Shown here piece after piece: positions 1 through 7,447 of a stretch of DNA of 18,285 bases (the first letter of the stretch is position 1; each line of letters begins with the position of its first letter). The DNA is from Chryseobacterium gleum (GTDB taxonomy: Bacteria; Bacteroidota; Bacteroidia; Flavobacteriales_D; Crocinitomicaceae): positions 1-18,285 of the forward strand of contig CAMCQL010000017.1 in assembly GCA_945877005.1 (NCBI GenBank), written 5' to 3'. Made by a program: the position numbers and the translations under genes. The notes below the pieces were generated by a model that did no database searches, was not told the DNA's origin, and saw only the letters and a list, made by a program, of their open reading frames with translations.

Positions 1-336
1 TTGTATGGGATTGCCTTCAGCTTACAACAACAAGGTAAATTTGATGAGTCGTTAAGAGCTTACAAAGAACTATTACAAGTTAAGCCAAAATTTTATTTGG
101 CGTTATTCAATTCAGGATACATCAAACAATTCGAACAAAGTCAATTGGATAGTGCGGAGTATTATTACAGAAGTGCAATTGAATTGGAGCCTAAATTTGT
201 AAAAGGATGGCACAATTTAGGGATGTGTTATGCTACCCAAGGACGAAAAGTTGATGCTTACAAAGCCTTTGCTACTGCCTTGAAATACAATCCTGATTTT
301 GAACTTTCAAGAATTGAAGCCAATAAATTAAGATGA
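1..336 (+). CDS. TPR-repeat protein, C-terminal part (5' end outside window)
   Basis: The frame is open from the first base, so this is the 3' end of a longer gene; the TTG at base 1 is probably an internal leucine codon. The visible 111 residues form about three tetratricopeptide repeats (roughly residues 1-31, 32-68 and 69-102). They show the usual spacing of small and aromatic residues, with repeats ending in K-P or E-P turns such as VKPKF, LEPKF and YNPDF. TPR arrays are protein-binding scaffolds, so no specific function can be assigned. The stop codon overlaps the start of the next gene (ATGA at 333-336), which suggests the two are co-transcribed and translationally coupled. Domains upstream of the TPR array are unknown. 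Confidence 0.8.
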   Translation: MYGIAFSLQQQGKFDESLRAYKELLQVKPKFYLALFNSGYIKQFEQSQLDSAEYYYRSAIELEPKFVKGWHNLGMCYATQGRKVDAYKAFATALKYNPDFELSRIEANKLR

Positions 337-929
337 ATCCCCAAGGTCAGAAGATACAGTTATTTGCAGATTTAGTGCTCCCATTGATTGGGTATTATTT
401 TTGGGGATGGAATGTTTATTTTATTCTCTTTTTTTTCGCCCTTGATTTGGTTGCGCAACTTTACTTCACGTATTTGAAATCTAGAAAAATTGTACGTTTT
501 CAGCAGGTAAACTATCCTGTTTTTCTTTTAGGGAGTGCTTTTTTGGGTTATTTGACCGCAAGTATTCTGTTGGTGATTTTCATGCCTTATATTGTTAAAG
601 GTTCAGATTTTTATAAGGAATTTAGTTCGTTTCTTTCCTACAAGGAAATGGGGGTGCCACAATTAATTTTACTCTTACCATTGATCTTCGTTGGAGGATA
701 CATGAATTATAAAATTACTTTTTTGAAATCTAAGAAGTATACTACAGATAACATTTTGTTTCTATGGAAGGATCAACTGATAAATAGTTGTGCTTTGTTG
801 ATTGGGGTTTTATTGTTTACGGGAGTAAGCTTAATCGTTGATTTACCCGCTACTATTTGTATTTGGTCCATGTTACTTCTCATTACGTTGTATAAATTAT
901 ACGTTCCCGAATCAGGTAGTAGAACTTAA
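333..929 (+). CDS. Multi-pass membrane protein of unknown function
   Basis: I do not recognise this 198-residue protein. It is very hydrophobic, with likely membrane segments near residues 10-45 (one long or two short helices), 62-87, 108-126, 149-168 and 172-189. Between them are short basic loops (KSRK at 49-52, KSKK at 132-135) that would favour a cytoplasmic position by the positive-inside rule. No catalytic motif is visible. The ATG overlaps the stop of the upstream TPR gene by 4 nt, so the two proteins are probably made together and may act together at the inner membrane. The gene ends 28 nt before a convergent methyltransferase gene. Confidence 0.7.
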   Translation: MNPQGQKIQLFADLVLPLIGYYFWGWNVYFILFFFALDLVAQLYFTYLKSRKIVRFQQVNYPVFLLGSAFLGYLTASILLVIFMPYIVKGSDFYKEFSSFLSYKEMGVPQLILLLPLIFVGGYMNYKITFLKSKKYTTDNILFLWKDQLINSCALLIGVLLFTGVSLIVDLPATICIWSMLLLITLYKLYVPESGSRT

Positions 930-957
930 TTCGAATAATCTTTTTTGAATTTATTTG

Positions 958-1821
958 TTAGGATTCTTTGTAGGCACGAATTAAATTTCCGTAAAACAGG
1001 TCTTTATCAGTGCTTGTTTTCATCCATAATTCACTTGCTTCAATTCTAGATGCGCTGAATTGTTTTTCTAACAATGCAGTAAGTTTAATTAAAGTAAGTT
1101 TTGGCGAATACGTATTTAAGATTAAACATCCTCCCGGAGCTAATAGTGCATACGCTGCTTGAATTAATTGAGGCAATTTTTCTTCTAAAATCCATTTTTC
1201 ACCTTTACTACCGTATCCAAACGCAGGCGGATCCATAAGTATACAATTGTATAGATGCCCTCGTTTCACTTCTTTTAATGCAAAGTTCAATGCGTCTTCT
1301 TGAATCCAACGAATGTCTTTTAGTTCGTTCCTTAACATGTTTGTTTTGGCCCAAGTCAATAGTTGTTTAACTGAGTCGACGTGGGTAACACTTGCACCAG
1401 TATTTCTAGCAATGATTGATGCGATGCCTGTATATGCGAATAGGTTTAAAAAGGAGTCGGTGGATTTTAATCTTTTTGAAATAAATTCCCAATTAATCAT
1501 TTGTTCCGGGAAAATACCAATGTGTTTAAAGTTGGTTTGGGCTAATAAAAAATTAAGTCCTAAGATGGAAATATTCCATTCATTTTTGTTCGTTCCTTGA
1601 ATATTTTTCCACTCTCCCTTAGAGGATGATTTTTCATTGAAAGAAAGCTGTGCTTGTTCACACCAGTATTGAAAGGAATGAAACGATTTAAAATAAGCTT
1701 GTAATTCAGGACGTATAGTAGTTATTGCACCGAATCGTTCCAATTTTTTTCCACCTCCAGCATCAATGAGTTGGTAGTCGCTCCAATTAGAAGTATAAGA
1801 TTTTCGTTGCTGCTTACTCAA
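958..1821 (-). CDS. Class I SAM-dependent methyltransferase, RlmI/RlmK-like
   Basis: A 287-residue Rossmann-fold methyltransferase of the COG1092 / Methyltrans_SAM type, a group that includes 23S rRNA methyltransferases. SAM-binding motif I is LNLFAYTG at 125-132, the acidic ribose-binding loop is HVDS at 147-150, a DAL element lies at 176-178, and the DPPAF active-site motif is at 197-201. It lacks the N-terminal PUA domain of full-length RlmI, so the substrate is uncertain; RNA is the most likely target by family. The only usable start is TTG at 1819-1821: an in-frame stop lies three codons upstream and the next methionine is near residue 108, already well into the protein. The TTG lies 1 nt after the stop of the upstream TPR gene, so initiation is probably by translational coupling. 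It is the last gene of a three-gene operon. Confidence 0.85.
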   Translation of the reverse strand: MSKQQRKSYTSNWSDYQLIDAGGGKKLERFGAITTIRPELQAYFKSFHSFQYWCEQAQLSFNEKSSSKGEWKNIQGTNKNEWNISILGLNFLLAQTNFKHIGIFPEQMINWEFISKRLKSTDSFLNLFAYTGIASIIARNTGASVTHVDSVKQLLTWAKTNMLRNELKDIRWIQEDALNFALKEVKRGHLYNCILMDPPAFGYGSKGEKWILEEKLPQLIQAAYALLAPGGCLILNTYSPKLTLIKLTALLEKQFSASRIEASELWMKTSTDKDLFYGNLIRAYKES

Positions 1822-1822
1822 A

Positions 1823-2407
1823 TTATTTCATTCGAGGTGACTTACGTCGACCTCGGAACATCTGAGCTTCACGCATTTGATTTTTAGTAGGTATCGGTGA
1901 TGCCAATTGTTTTTGCATCATTGAAGTTTGTTCCTTCAACACTCCGTCTTTGTCTAATTTTTTCGATTCACTTAAAAGTGTTTGCGCTTCTGATCTTCTT
2001 CCCGTTTGGGCGCAAATACCTGCAAGGTGCAATCGAGCAACAGCGTTGTCTTGTTTTGTACGTAAGCCCATTTCAATTGCTTTTCTAACTAGTTGTTCAC
2101 TTTTAGAGAATCCCATTTCTTGAGCACCGAGCATCCCTTTCAAATACAAAATATAAGCATGTTGTTTTTTAGGTAATAGATCAGGACGACTTATTTTGTT
2201 TAGATAGCTTAATGCTTTTTCATGGTTTCCAACACGCATTTGATTCAATGCCAAAATCATGTGTTGATTTCTGAAATAAGTCAAAATGATTAATGCAGTT
2301 ACAAAAATCATGACAATACCCCATCCCCAATGACCAGTAGCAAAAGAATAGACTAATAAAAATAAAGATAACAGCGATAAAACTGTACGAATAATAAAAC
2401 CTAACAT
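1823..2407 (-). CDS. Membrane-anchored TPR protein
   Basis: A 194-residue protein with two N-terminal hydrophobic helices (about residues 3-24 and 29-44) that would anchor it in the inner membrane. A soluble helical region follows that reads as two to three degenerate tetratricopeptide repeats (about 50-155), for example the stretch NHEKALSYLNKI and the pair LHLAGICAQTG / EAQTLLSES. The C-terminal 25 residues are basic and rich in K, R and M. The role is probably scaffolding, and the partner is unknown. It lies 15 nt downstream of the RidA-family gene and 1 nt upstream of the methyltransferase, so the three are almost certainly one transcript, although no shared pathway is evident. Confidence 0.75.
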   Translation of the reverse strand: MLGFIIRTVLSLLSLFLLVYSFATGHWGWGIVMIFVTALIILTYFRNQHMILALNQMRVGNHEKALSYLNKISRPDLLPKKQHAYILYLKGMLGAQEMGFSKSEQLVRKAIEMGLRTKQDNAVARLHLAGICAQTGRRSEAQTLLSESKKLDKDGVLKEQTSMMQKQLASPIPTKNQMREAQMFRGRRKSPRMK

Positions 2408-2422
2408 AAATTAAAATATAGA

Positions 2423-2857
2423 TTAATCAATAGTGGCAATGCATTTCAATTCAATCGCAATTGGAGTTGGCAAAGAGTTAATTTCGCATGTTGTTCTACA
2501 TGGTAAATTGTCTTTAAAATACTCAGCATACAAACGATTATAGGTATGGAAATCACGTTTCATGTTCACCAAGAAAACAGTCACATCAACTAAATTTTCC
2601 CATTTCGAACCGGACTCTTCAAGGATAATGCGAACATTATCAAAAACGCTTCTGCATTGTGCTTCGAAATCAAATTCAATGAAATTTCCATTTTTATCCA
2701 ACTTTAAACCAGGAACTTCAGAGTCGGTTGCATCTGATCCAGCAGTTCTTGGACCTACACCGGATAAAAACAATAAATTCCCAACACGACGAGCATGTGG
2801 ATATAAACCTACAGGTTTTGGAGCTTTATTTGTAGAAATACGCGTTGTATCTGACAT
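2423..2857 (-). CDS. RidA/YjgF-family deaminase, 2-aminomuconate deaminase-like
   Basis: A 144-residue member of the RidA superfamily, whose members hydrolyse reactive imines/enamines; some act as 2-aminomuconate deaminases in tryptophan/kynurenine breakdown. Family landmarks are YPHARRVGNLLFLSGVGPR at 19-37, VTVFLVNM at 92-99, YNRLYAEYF at 106-114, and the carboxylate-binding arginine R121 in LPCRTT (118-123), followed by LPTPIAIEL. The YPHARR opening and FLVNM...YAEYF resemble AmnD-type enzymes more than housekeeping RidA; this is judged from memory of the family, not an alignment. The start is ATG at 2855-2857. Two further ATGs upstream (2905 and 2884) lie before the -7 promoter box at 2872-2879, so a transcript from that promoter would not include them. 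First gene of the ridA-like / TPR / methyltransferase operon. Confidence 0.88.
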   Translation of the reverse strand: MSDTTRISTNKAPKPVGLYPHARRVGNLLFLSGVGPRTAGSDATDSEVPGLKLDKNGNFIEFDFEAQCRSVFDNVRIILEESGSKWENLVDVTVFLVNMKRDFHTYNRLYAEYFKDNLPCRTTCEINSLPTPIAIELKCIATID

Positions 2858-2871
2858 GATATTTTTTTTTG

Positions 2872-2879
2872 CAAATATA
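2872..2879 (-). promoter_or_regulatory. Bacteroidota -7 promoter box for the ridA-like operon
   Basis: Read on the minus strand this is TATATTTG, a match to the Bacteroidota primary-sigma consensus TAnnTTTG. It ends 14 nt before the chosen ATG, which predicts a very short leader. A TTTG that could act as the -33 element lies only about 14 nt upstream, shorter than the usual 17-23 nt spacing, so the -33 assignment is weak. Confidence 0.55.
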
Positions 2880-3180
2880 GGCATTCTATTTAGCAAATTA
2901 GCCACCTAATTGAAGAGATTCAAGTAGGAAATTGTCAAATTATTAAATTTAGTTCAAGGCATGCGTGGATTATATTTTTTGAAAGCAGTTTAATAGGAAT
3001 GAATTGGCACATGAACTTCCAGGTGGTTTTAGATAATTTATTCCATTAATAACCTGTATATTAAAGTGTTACTTATAAGAAAATTTCAAGTAAGCAATGA
3101 TAGGCGGAGGTTTTTTAAACTATTTCTATTACTTCTTTCAGATCAATAGATTCTATCTCAAAAAGTTTAACTAAAAATCT
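2880..3180. promoter_or_regulatory. Intergenic region between divergent operons
   Basis: About 300 bases without a convincing coding frame separate the minus-strand ridA-like operon from the plus-strand hpt operon. The outward promoter boxes sit at its two ends (2872-2879 and 3181-3188). Inside I see only weak structures: a TTGAA-gaga-TTCAA hairpin at 2910-2923, and TTACTT/AAGTAA arms near 3068-3093 around a GAAAATTTC palindrome. No RNA gene or riboswitch was recognised. Confidence 0.5.
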
Positions 3181-3188
3181 TAACTTTG
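3181..3188 (+). promoter_or_regulatory. Bacteroidota -7 promoter box for the hpt-adk-obgE operon
   Basis: TAACTTTG matches TAnnTTTG exactly. It ends 21 nt before the proposed GTG start of hpt and overlaps the upstream TTG at 3186, which makes that TTG unlikely as a translation start. No clear TTG-type -33 element is seen at the usual distance. Confidence 0.55.
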
Positions 3189-3209
3189 CGACTTCAAAAT
3201 CTAATTGAA

Positions 3210-3764
3210 GTGATTGAAATTTTAGATAAAAAGTTTGAACTCTATTTAAATCGTGAGGAAATTCATGCTAAAATTTCAGATTTAGCTTTACAGCTGAATC
3301 AACAATACTTGGGTCAAGAAGTTGTTTTTGTTGCTGTTCTGGACGGCTCATTTATGTTTGTAAGTGAATTATTAAAGCAGATCCAGTTTACCTGTCAAGT
3401 GTCATTTGTTAAAATGATGTCTTACGAAGGAATGCAAACCTCAGGAAATGTAAAGGAACTAATTGGATTAACTTCGGATTTAAAAGAGAAGCAAGTAATA
3501 ATTCTTGAAGACATTGTAGACACAGGGAATACAATAGATAAAGTGGTTGATTTGGTTCAAACACATGCCCCTAGAAAAATTGAAATTGCTTCTTTGTTTT
3601 TTAAACCCAATGCATTTAAAGGAGTGCATACTCCAACATATACTTGTTTTACCATTACAGACGAATTTATTGTCGGTTTTGGATTAGATTACAATGGCTT
3701 CGGCCGAAATTTAGAATCAATTTACCAATATAAAGGTAACATTCAAACTTTACCACTATGTTAA
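3210..3764 (+). CDS. hpt: Hypoxanthine phosphoribosyltransferase
   Basis: Transfers ribose-5-phosphate from PRPP to hypoxanthine (and commonly guanine) to give IMP/GMP in cytoplasmic purine salvage. The frame is open from a TTG at 3186, but that codon overlaps the -7 box, so I place the start at the in-frame GTG 3210, giving 184 residues and an N-terminus (IEILDKKFELYLNREEI) in line with the family. Visible landmarks are VFVAVLDGSFMF early on (PPi-binding loop region), the flexible-loop MSYEG about a third of the way in, the PRPP signature VIILEDIVDTGNT in mid-protein, and VGFGLDYNGFGRNL near the C-terminus. It overlaps adk by 7 nt, making it the first gene of a four-gene operon that begins with two nucleotide enzymes. 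Confidence 0.93.
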   Translation: MIEILDKKFELYLNREEIHAKISDLALQLNQQYLGQEVVFVAVLDGSFMFVSELLKQIQFTCQVSFVKMMSYEGMQTSGNVKELIGLTSDLKEKQVIILEDIVDTGNTIDKVVDLVQTHAPRKIEIASLFFKPNAFKGVHTPTYTCFTITDEFIVGFGLDYNGFGRNLESIYQYKGNIQTLPLC

Positions 3765-4336
3765 ACGTTGTTTTATTTGGCCCTCCGGGAGCAGGAAAAG
3801 GTACTCAATCAGAGCGATTAATCGACAAATATGGATTGGTCCATTTGTCAACAGGTGATATTTTCAGAGCAAATATCAAAGGAGAAACTGAACTAGGGAT
3901 GTTAGCAAAGAGTTATATGGACAAAGGAGAACTTGTTCCAGATGAAGTAACTATAAATATGTTGCGTTCTGAAGTTTTAAAGAATGAATCTGCAAAAGGA
4001 TTTATTTTTGATGGATTTCCTAGAACGAATGCGCAAGCTGTAGCATTGGATGAATTTTTAAAAAGTCTACATACAGAGATTTCTTTAATGTTAGCATTGG
4101 AGGTTGAAGAGGAAGAGTTAAAAACGCGGTTATTGAAACGTGCAGAGGTGAGTGGACGTCCGGACGATTCGAATCCTGAAATCATTCAGAATCGTATCAA
4201 TGTATACAACAACGAAACGAAACCAGTAAAAGATTTTTATCTCTCTCAAAATAAATTTATATCCATTAATGGTATAGGAGAAATTGATGAAATATCAATT
4301 CGTTTGTACCAAGCAATTGAACAATTAAATAACTAA
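3758..4336 (+). CDS. adk: Adenylate kinase, short-LID form
   Basis: Catalyses ATP + AMP = 2 ADP in the cytoplasm and sets the adenylate pool. The 192-residue protein starts with the P-loop GPPGAGKGT (8-16). HLSTGD at 29-34 follows, then the AMP-binding FDGFPRT (84-90) and the lid-side GRPDDSNPEIIQNR (133-146). The LID is short and lacks the four-cysteine zinc site of the long form, as is usual in Bacteroidota. It overlaps hpt by 7 nt, and obgE begins 2 nt after its stop, so the three are translationally linked. Confidence 0.96.
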   Translation: MLNVVLFGPPGAGKGTQSERLIDKYGLVHLSTGDIFRANIKGETELGMLAKSYMDKGELVPDEVTINMLRSEVLKNESAKGFIFDGFPRTNAQAVALDEFLKSLHTEISLMLALEVEEEELKTRLLKRAEVSGRPDDSNPEIIQNRINVYNNETKPVKDFYLSQNKFISINGIGEIDEISIRLYQAIEQLNN

Positions 4337-4338
4337 AA

Positions 4339-5334
4339 ATGGCTTCAGATAATTTCGTAGACTACGTAAAAATACACTGTACTTCAGGTAATGGAGGTGG
4401 AGGTTCTACGCATTATCGTAGGGAAAAATACATCCCTTTAGGAGGTCCTGATGGTGGAGATGGTGGTCGTGGTGGACATATTGTTTTGAGAGGAAATTCT
4501 CAGTTATGGACACTGTTGCATCTTAAGTACAAAAAACATATGAAGGCGGGCCATGGGGCTCATGGTACTGGTCAGTTGAAGACAGGTGCTCAAGGAAAAG
4601 ATGTGTACATTGAAGTACCCGTTGGGACTATTGCCAAAGATGCAGAAACAGGAGAGTTTCTTTTTGAAATTACAGCAAATAACGAAGAGAAAATACTCAT
4701 CCCTGGTGGTCGTGGTGGATATGGTAATAACCATTTCAAATCAAGTACCAATCGCGCGCCACAATTTGCACAACCTGGTGAATTGGGTGAAGAGAATTGG
4801 ATGGTGCTAGAATTAAAGGTTTTAGCTGATGTTGGTTTAGTTGGTTTTCCAAATGCTGGTAAAAGCACCTTGCTTTCGGTTTTATCCGCTGCAAAACCTG
4901 AGATTGGTAATTATCCATTTACTACTTTACGTCCGAATTTAGGAATCGTATCTTATCGCGTGCACCAATCGTTTGTGATGGCAGATATTCCTGGAATTAT
5001 TGAAGGTGCCCATGAAGGGAAAGGATTAGGTTTAAGATTCTTAAGACACATTGAGCGGAATTCAATTTTACTTTTTATGGTACCTTCGGATACTGATAAT
5101 ATTTTAAAAGAGTATGAAATCTTGCTGAACGAATTGGAACAATTCAATCCTGAACTTTTGTACAAGGATCGAATATTAGCGATTACTAAATCTGACATGT
5201 TGGACGATGAGTTGAAGGCACAAATGATTCCGGATTTACCAAAAGATTTACCTTATATATTCATTTCTTCAATAGCGCAACAAGGATTGCTTGAATTGAA
5301 GGATTTGATTTGGGCTAGAATCAATAATGATTGA
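4339..5334 (+). CDS. obgE: Obg-family GTPase (ObgE/CgtA)
   Basis: An essential ribosome-associated GTPase of late 50S assembly and growth control. The glycine-rich Obg fold occupies about residues 1-158 (GNGGGG at 17-22, GGPDGGDGGRGG at 35-46). The G domain follows: G1 GFPNAGKST (169-177), switch I YPFTT (192-196), G3 DIPG (216-219), G4 TKSD (283-286) and G5 SSIA (310-313). G4 departs from canonical NKxD by having Thr for Asn; S/TKxD is, as far as I recall, usual in Bacteroidota Obg. The protein ends at 331 residues, directly after the G domain, so the C-terminal OCT domain is absent. Its stop lies inside the next gene (8-nt overlap). Confidence 0.96.
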   Translation: MASDNFVDYVKIHCTSGNGGGGSTHYRREKYIPLGGPDGGDGGRGGHIVLRGNSQLWTLLHLKYKKHMKAGHGAHGTGQLKTGAQGKDVYIEVPVGTIAKDAETGEFLFEITANNEEKILIPGGRGGYGNNHFKSSTNRAPQFAQPGELGEENWMVLELKVLADVGLVGFPNAGKSTLLSVLSAAKPEIGNYPFTTLRPNLGIVSYRVHQSFVMADIPGIIEGAHEGKGLGLRFLRHIERNSILLFMVPSDTDNILKEYEILLNELEQFNPELLYKDRILAITKSDMLDDELKAQMIPDLPKDLPYIFISSIAQQGLLELKDLIWARINND

Positions 5335-5902
5335 TTGGATTGAAACAATAGATCAAAAGATTGTCCTTTTTATAAACGGATTCCATACTCCTTTTTTGGA
5401 TGAATTCATGTGGATTGTTTCCGGTAAATTAATATGGATTCCTCTTTATCTGATTATTTTATATTTTTCATTTAAACAGTATGGGTTAAAGAAAACAACA
5501 GTTTTTTTGTTGGTTGCTATACTGTGTATTGTTTTTTCTGATGTGTTATCAAGTCAGGTTGTCAAGAAATTAGTCGCGCGTTATCGGCCTTCCCATCACT
5601 TAGTATTGGGTGAACAACTTCATTTTTATGTGAAGCAATCAGGAGAAATTTACAAAGGCGGGCAATATGGATTTGTATCTTCACATGCCGCTAATTTTTT
5701 CGCATTGACCGTTCTTAGTGCCAATTATTTACGCCGTAGTTACAAGTATTTTCCTTATTTTTTATTCTTTTTTGCTGTATTAGTTTCATTATCAAGAATT
5801 TATTTAGGGGTTCATTATTTGACTGATATTCTTGGCGGAGCTGTCATCGGAAGTTGCTTTGGCTATTTTGGTTGGCGTTTCATGAAATCTCGCATTGTAT
5901 AG
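5327..5902 (+). CDS. PAP2-family membrane phosphatase
   Basis: A 191-residue integral membrane phosphatase of the type 2 phosphatidic acid phosphatase family. The three catalytic blocks are visible: K-x6-R-P at 80-88, SSH at 118-120 (canonically SGH), and SR-x5-H-x3-D at 156-167. Five or so hydrophobic helices lie around residues 25-50, 56-75, 122-135, 143-162 and 168-184. Members dephosphorylate undecaprenyl pyrophosphate, phosphatidylglycerophosphate or lipid A on the periplasmic face; the exact substrate cannot be read from sequence. The ATG overlaps the end of obgE by 8 nt, placing it last in the hpt operon. A weak TTTTCA/TGAAAA hairpin follows the stop codon (5904-5921). Confidence 0.88.
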   Translation: MIDWIETIDQKIVLFINGFHTPFLDEFMWIVSGKLIWIPLYLIILYFSFKQYGLKKTTVFLLVAILCIVFSDVLSSQVVKKLVARYRPSHHLVLGEQLHFYVKQSGEIYKGGQYGFVSSHAANFFALTVLSANYLRRSYKYFPYFLFFFAVLVSLSRIYLGVHYLTDILGGAVIGSCFGYFGWRFMKSRIV

Positions 5903-5943
5903 TTTTTCAGATAGTTGAAAACAAATCATTTACAATCAGTAAG

Positions 5944-5985
5944 ACAAAAATCTTTTTTAAAACGGCTTGAAATCTAAGTTTTTGT
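5944..5985 (+). other. Weak stem-loop between the PAP2 gene and ricT
   Basis: ACAAAAA(T)CTT at 5944-5954 can pair with AAGTTTTTGT at 5976-5985 in a 10-bp, AT-rich stem with one bulged base and a loop of about 21 nt. It could help terminate the upstream operon. There is no strong GC stem and no T-run directly after it. Confidence 0.25.
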
Positions 5986-6051
5986 AATTGTTGCTAGGCT
6001 TTAATTTAAATTCATTTCAAATTGTAGTCATTACATTAGGACTAAAAATTG

Positions 6052-6059
6052 TACATTTG
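6052..6059 (+). promoter_or_regulatory. Bacteroidota -7 promoter box for ricT-gldH
   Basis: TACATTTG matches TAnnTTTG and ends 20 nt before the ricT ATG, similar to the spacing at hpt. A convincing -33 TTG at 17-23 nt upstream is not seen. It marks ricT as the start of a new transcription unit after the 177-base gap behind the PAP2 gene. Confidence 0.5.
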
Positions 6060-6079
6060 CAAATTAAAAAATAGAAAAT

Positions 6080-7447
6080 ATGGGATGTTCCAATTGTAGC
6101 TCTGGAGGAGGCTCTCCAAAAGGGTGTCAAAACAATGGTACCTGTAGTTCTGGAGGATGCAATAAATTAGGAGTTTTTGATTGGTTAGCAAACATGCAGT
6201 TACCAACTGGTCAAAAACCTTACGATATAGTTGAAGTAAGATTCAAGAATAGTCGCAAAGCGTTTTACCGCAATTCAAAAAACATTTCTCTTCAAGTGGG
6301 AGATGTAGTAGTGGTAGAAGCAAGTCCTGGCTACGATGTCGGGGTAGTGTCTATAGTAGGTGAATTAGCCAGAATTCAGGTAAAAAAGAAGGTTTCTAAT
6401 CCAACAAATTTAGAAACACCAGCAATTTATAGGATTGCAAATCAGGATGATGTCCAAAAATGGATGAAGTCGAGAGAGTTAGAAAAAGAAGTGATGTATC
6501 AATCGCGGACCTTGGCAGTTAATCTCAATCTTGATATGAAAATATCAGACGTAGAATACCAAGGAGATTTATCCAAGGCTACATTTTATTACACATCTGA
6601 TGAGCGTGTCGATTTCCGTCAGTTGATCAAAGATATGGCTGAAACATTTAAAATCCGTGTAGAAATGCGTCAAATCGGATCTCGTCAAGAGGCTTCTAGA
6701 TTAGGCGGAATCGGATCGTGTGGGAGAGAATTATGTTGCTCAACATGGCTCACTGATTTTAGGTCTGTTTCAACTTCTGCTGCAAGATATCAACAACTGT
6801 CATTAAATCCACAAAAATTAGCAGGTCAGTGTGGGAAATTGAAATGTTGTTTGAACTATGAATTAGACATGTATTTGGATGCAATCAAAGCTTTTCCAAC
6901 TGCTGACACAAAGTTATATACTCAAAAAGGAGTTGCTTTTCATGTGAAAACAGATGTTTTCAAACAGATGATGTGGTTTATTTATGAGGGAACGAGTGAA
7001 TTTATTCCTCTTACACCAGATCGAGTGAAAGAAATAATGGAATTAAATTCACAAAAAGTGAAACCTACTGATTTAAAAGATTTTGTAAAGGAAATCGTAG
7101 TAGTAAATGAACCTGAATATTCAAATGTTGTCGGTCAAGACAGTTTGAATAGATTCGACACTAATTTTACTAAGAAGAAGAAAAATAACACGAATAAACC
7201 AAGGCCGCAAGCTACAAGAACTTCTGACGTTGCAGATGTTCCTCGGAAAGAACGCAATACACCACATACAGCGGTTGTAAAACCAGAACAAGCTATACCA
7301 AAAGTTGAATCGGTCGTATCGAAAGAGAGTACTAACGAGCAACAGTTAGAAAATAATCAGGATGTAAAAAATGAAAATACACCCCATCGAAAAAAAAATA
7401 AAAGGAGGCCGTATAAACGTCCAAATAAAGTTAATACCGATGAATAG
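6080..7447 (+). CDS. ricT: RicT-like PSP1-domain protein (YaaT family)
   Basis: A homologue of RicT/YaaT, which in Bacillus subtilis works with RicA and RicF as an iron-sulfur complex in mRNA processing. The 455-residue protein has a Cys/Gly-rich N-terminus (C3, C6, C16, C22, C27) leading into FDWLANM. A PSP1-type domain spans about 125-215, with the signature FYYTSDERVDFRQLIKDM (169-186) and the adjacent QIG.R (198-202). Conserved Cys clusters are CGRELCC (214-220) and CGKLKCC (251-257), likely cluster ligands. The tail from about 361 to 455 is hydrophilic, basic and low-complexity, probably disordered, and ends in a K/R-rich patch that could contact nucleic acid. RicA and RicF partners are not in this window. 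It overlaps gldH by 8 nt. Confidence 0.88.
   Translation: MGCSNCSSGGGSPKGCQNNGTCSSGGCNKLGVFDWLANMQLPTGQKPYDIVEVRFKNSRKAFYRNSKNISLQVGDVVVVEASPGYDVGVVSIVGELARIQVKKKVSNPTNLETPAIYRIANQDDVQKWMKSRELEKEVMYQSRTLAVNLNLDMKISDVEYQGDLSKATFYYTSDERVDFRQLIKDMAETFKIRVEMRQIGSRQEASRLGGIGSCGRELCCSTWLTDFRSVSTSAARYQQLSLNPQKLAGQCGKLKCCLNYELDMYLDAIKAFPTADTKLYTQKGVAFHVKTDVFKQMMWFIYEGTSEFIPLTPDRVKEIMELNSQKVKPTDLKDFVKEIVVVNEPEYSNVVGQDSLNRFDTNFTKKKKNNTNKPRPQATRTSDVADVPRKERNTPHTAVVKPEQAIPKVESVVSKESTNEQQLENNQDVKNENTPHRKKNKRRPYKRPNKVNTDE

Noticed and set aside
1313..1600. 95-codon plus-strand open frame opposite the methyltransferase
   Set aside because: Antisense to a gene with clear motifs, and no protein family is recognisable; a shadow frame.
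4504..4918. Several overlapping antisense and alternate frames within obgE
   Set aside because: They come from the glycine-rich repeated codons of the Obg domain, and none has a start context or family likeness.
7402..7408. AAGGAGG, a perfect Shine-Dalgarno-like sequence before gldH
   Set aside because: It lies about 31 nt before the gldH ATG, inside the lysine/arginine-rich end of ricT. The distance is too large, and other genes here do not use such sites.
7371..7439. Upstream extension of gldH by 23 codons
   Set aside because: It would put a charged stretch before the signal peptide and lies wholly within ricT; the ATG at 7440 gives a proper lipoprotein signal.
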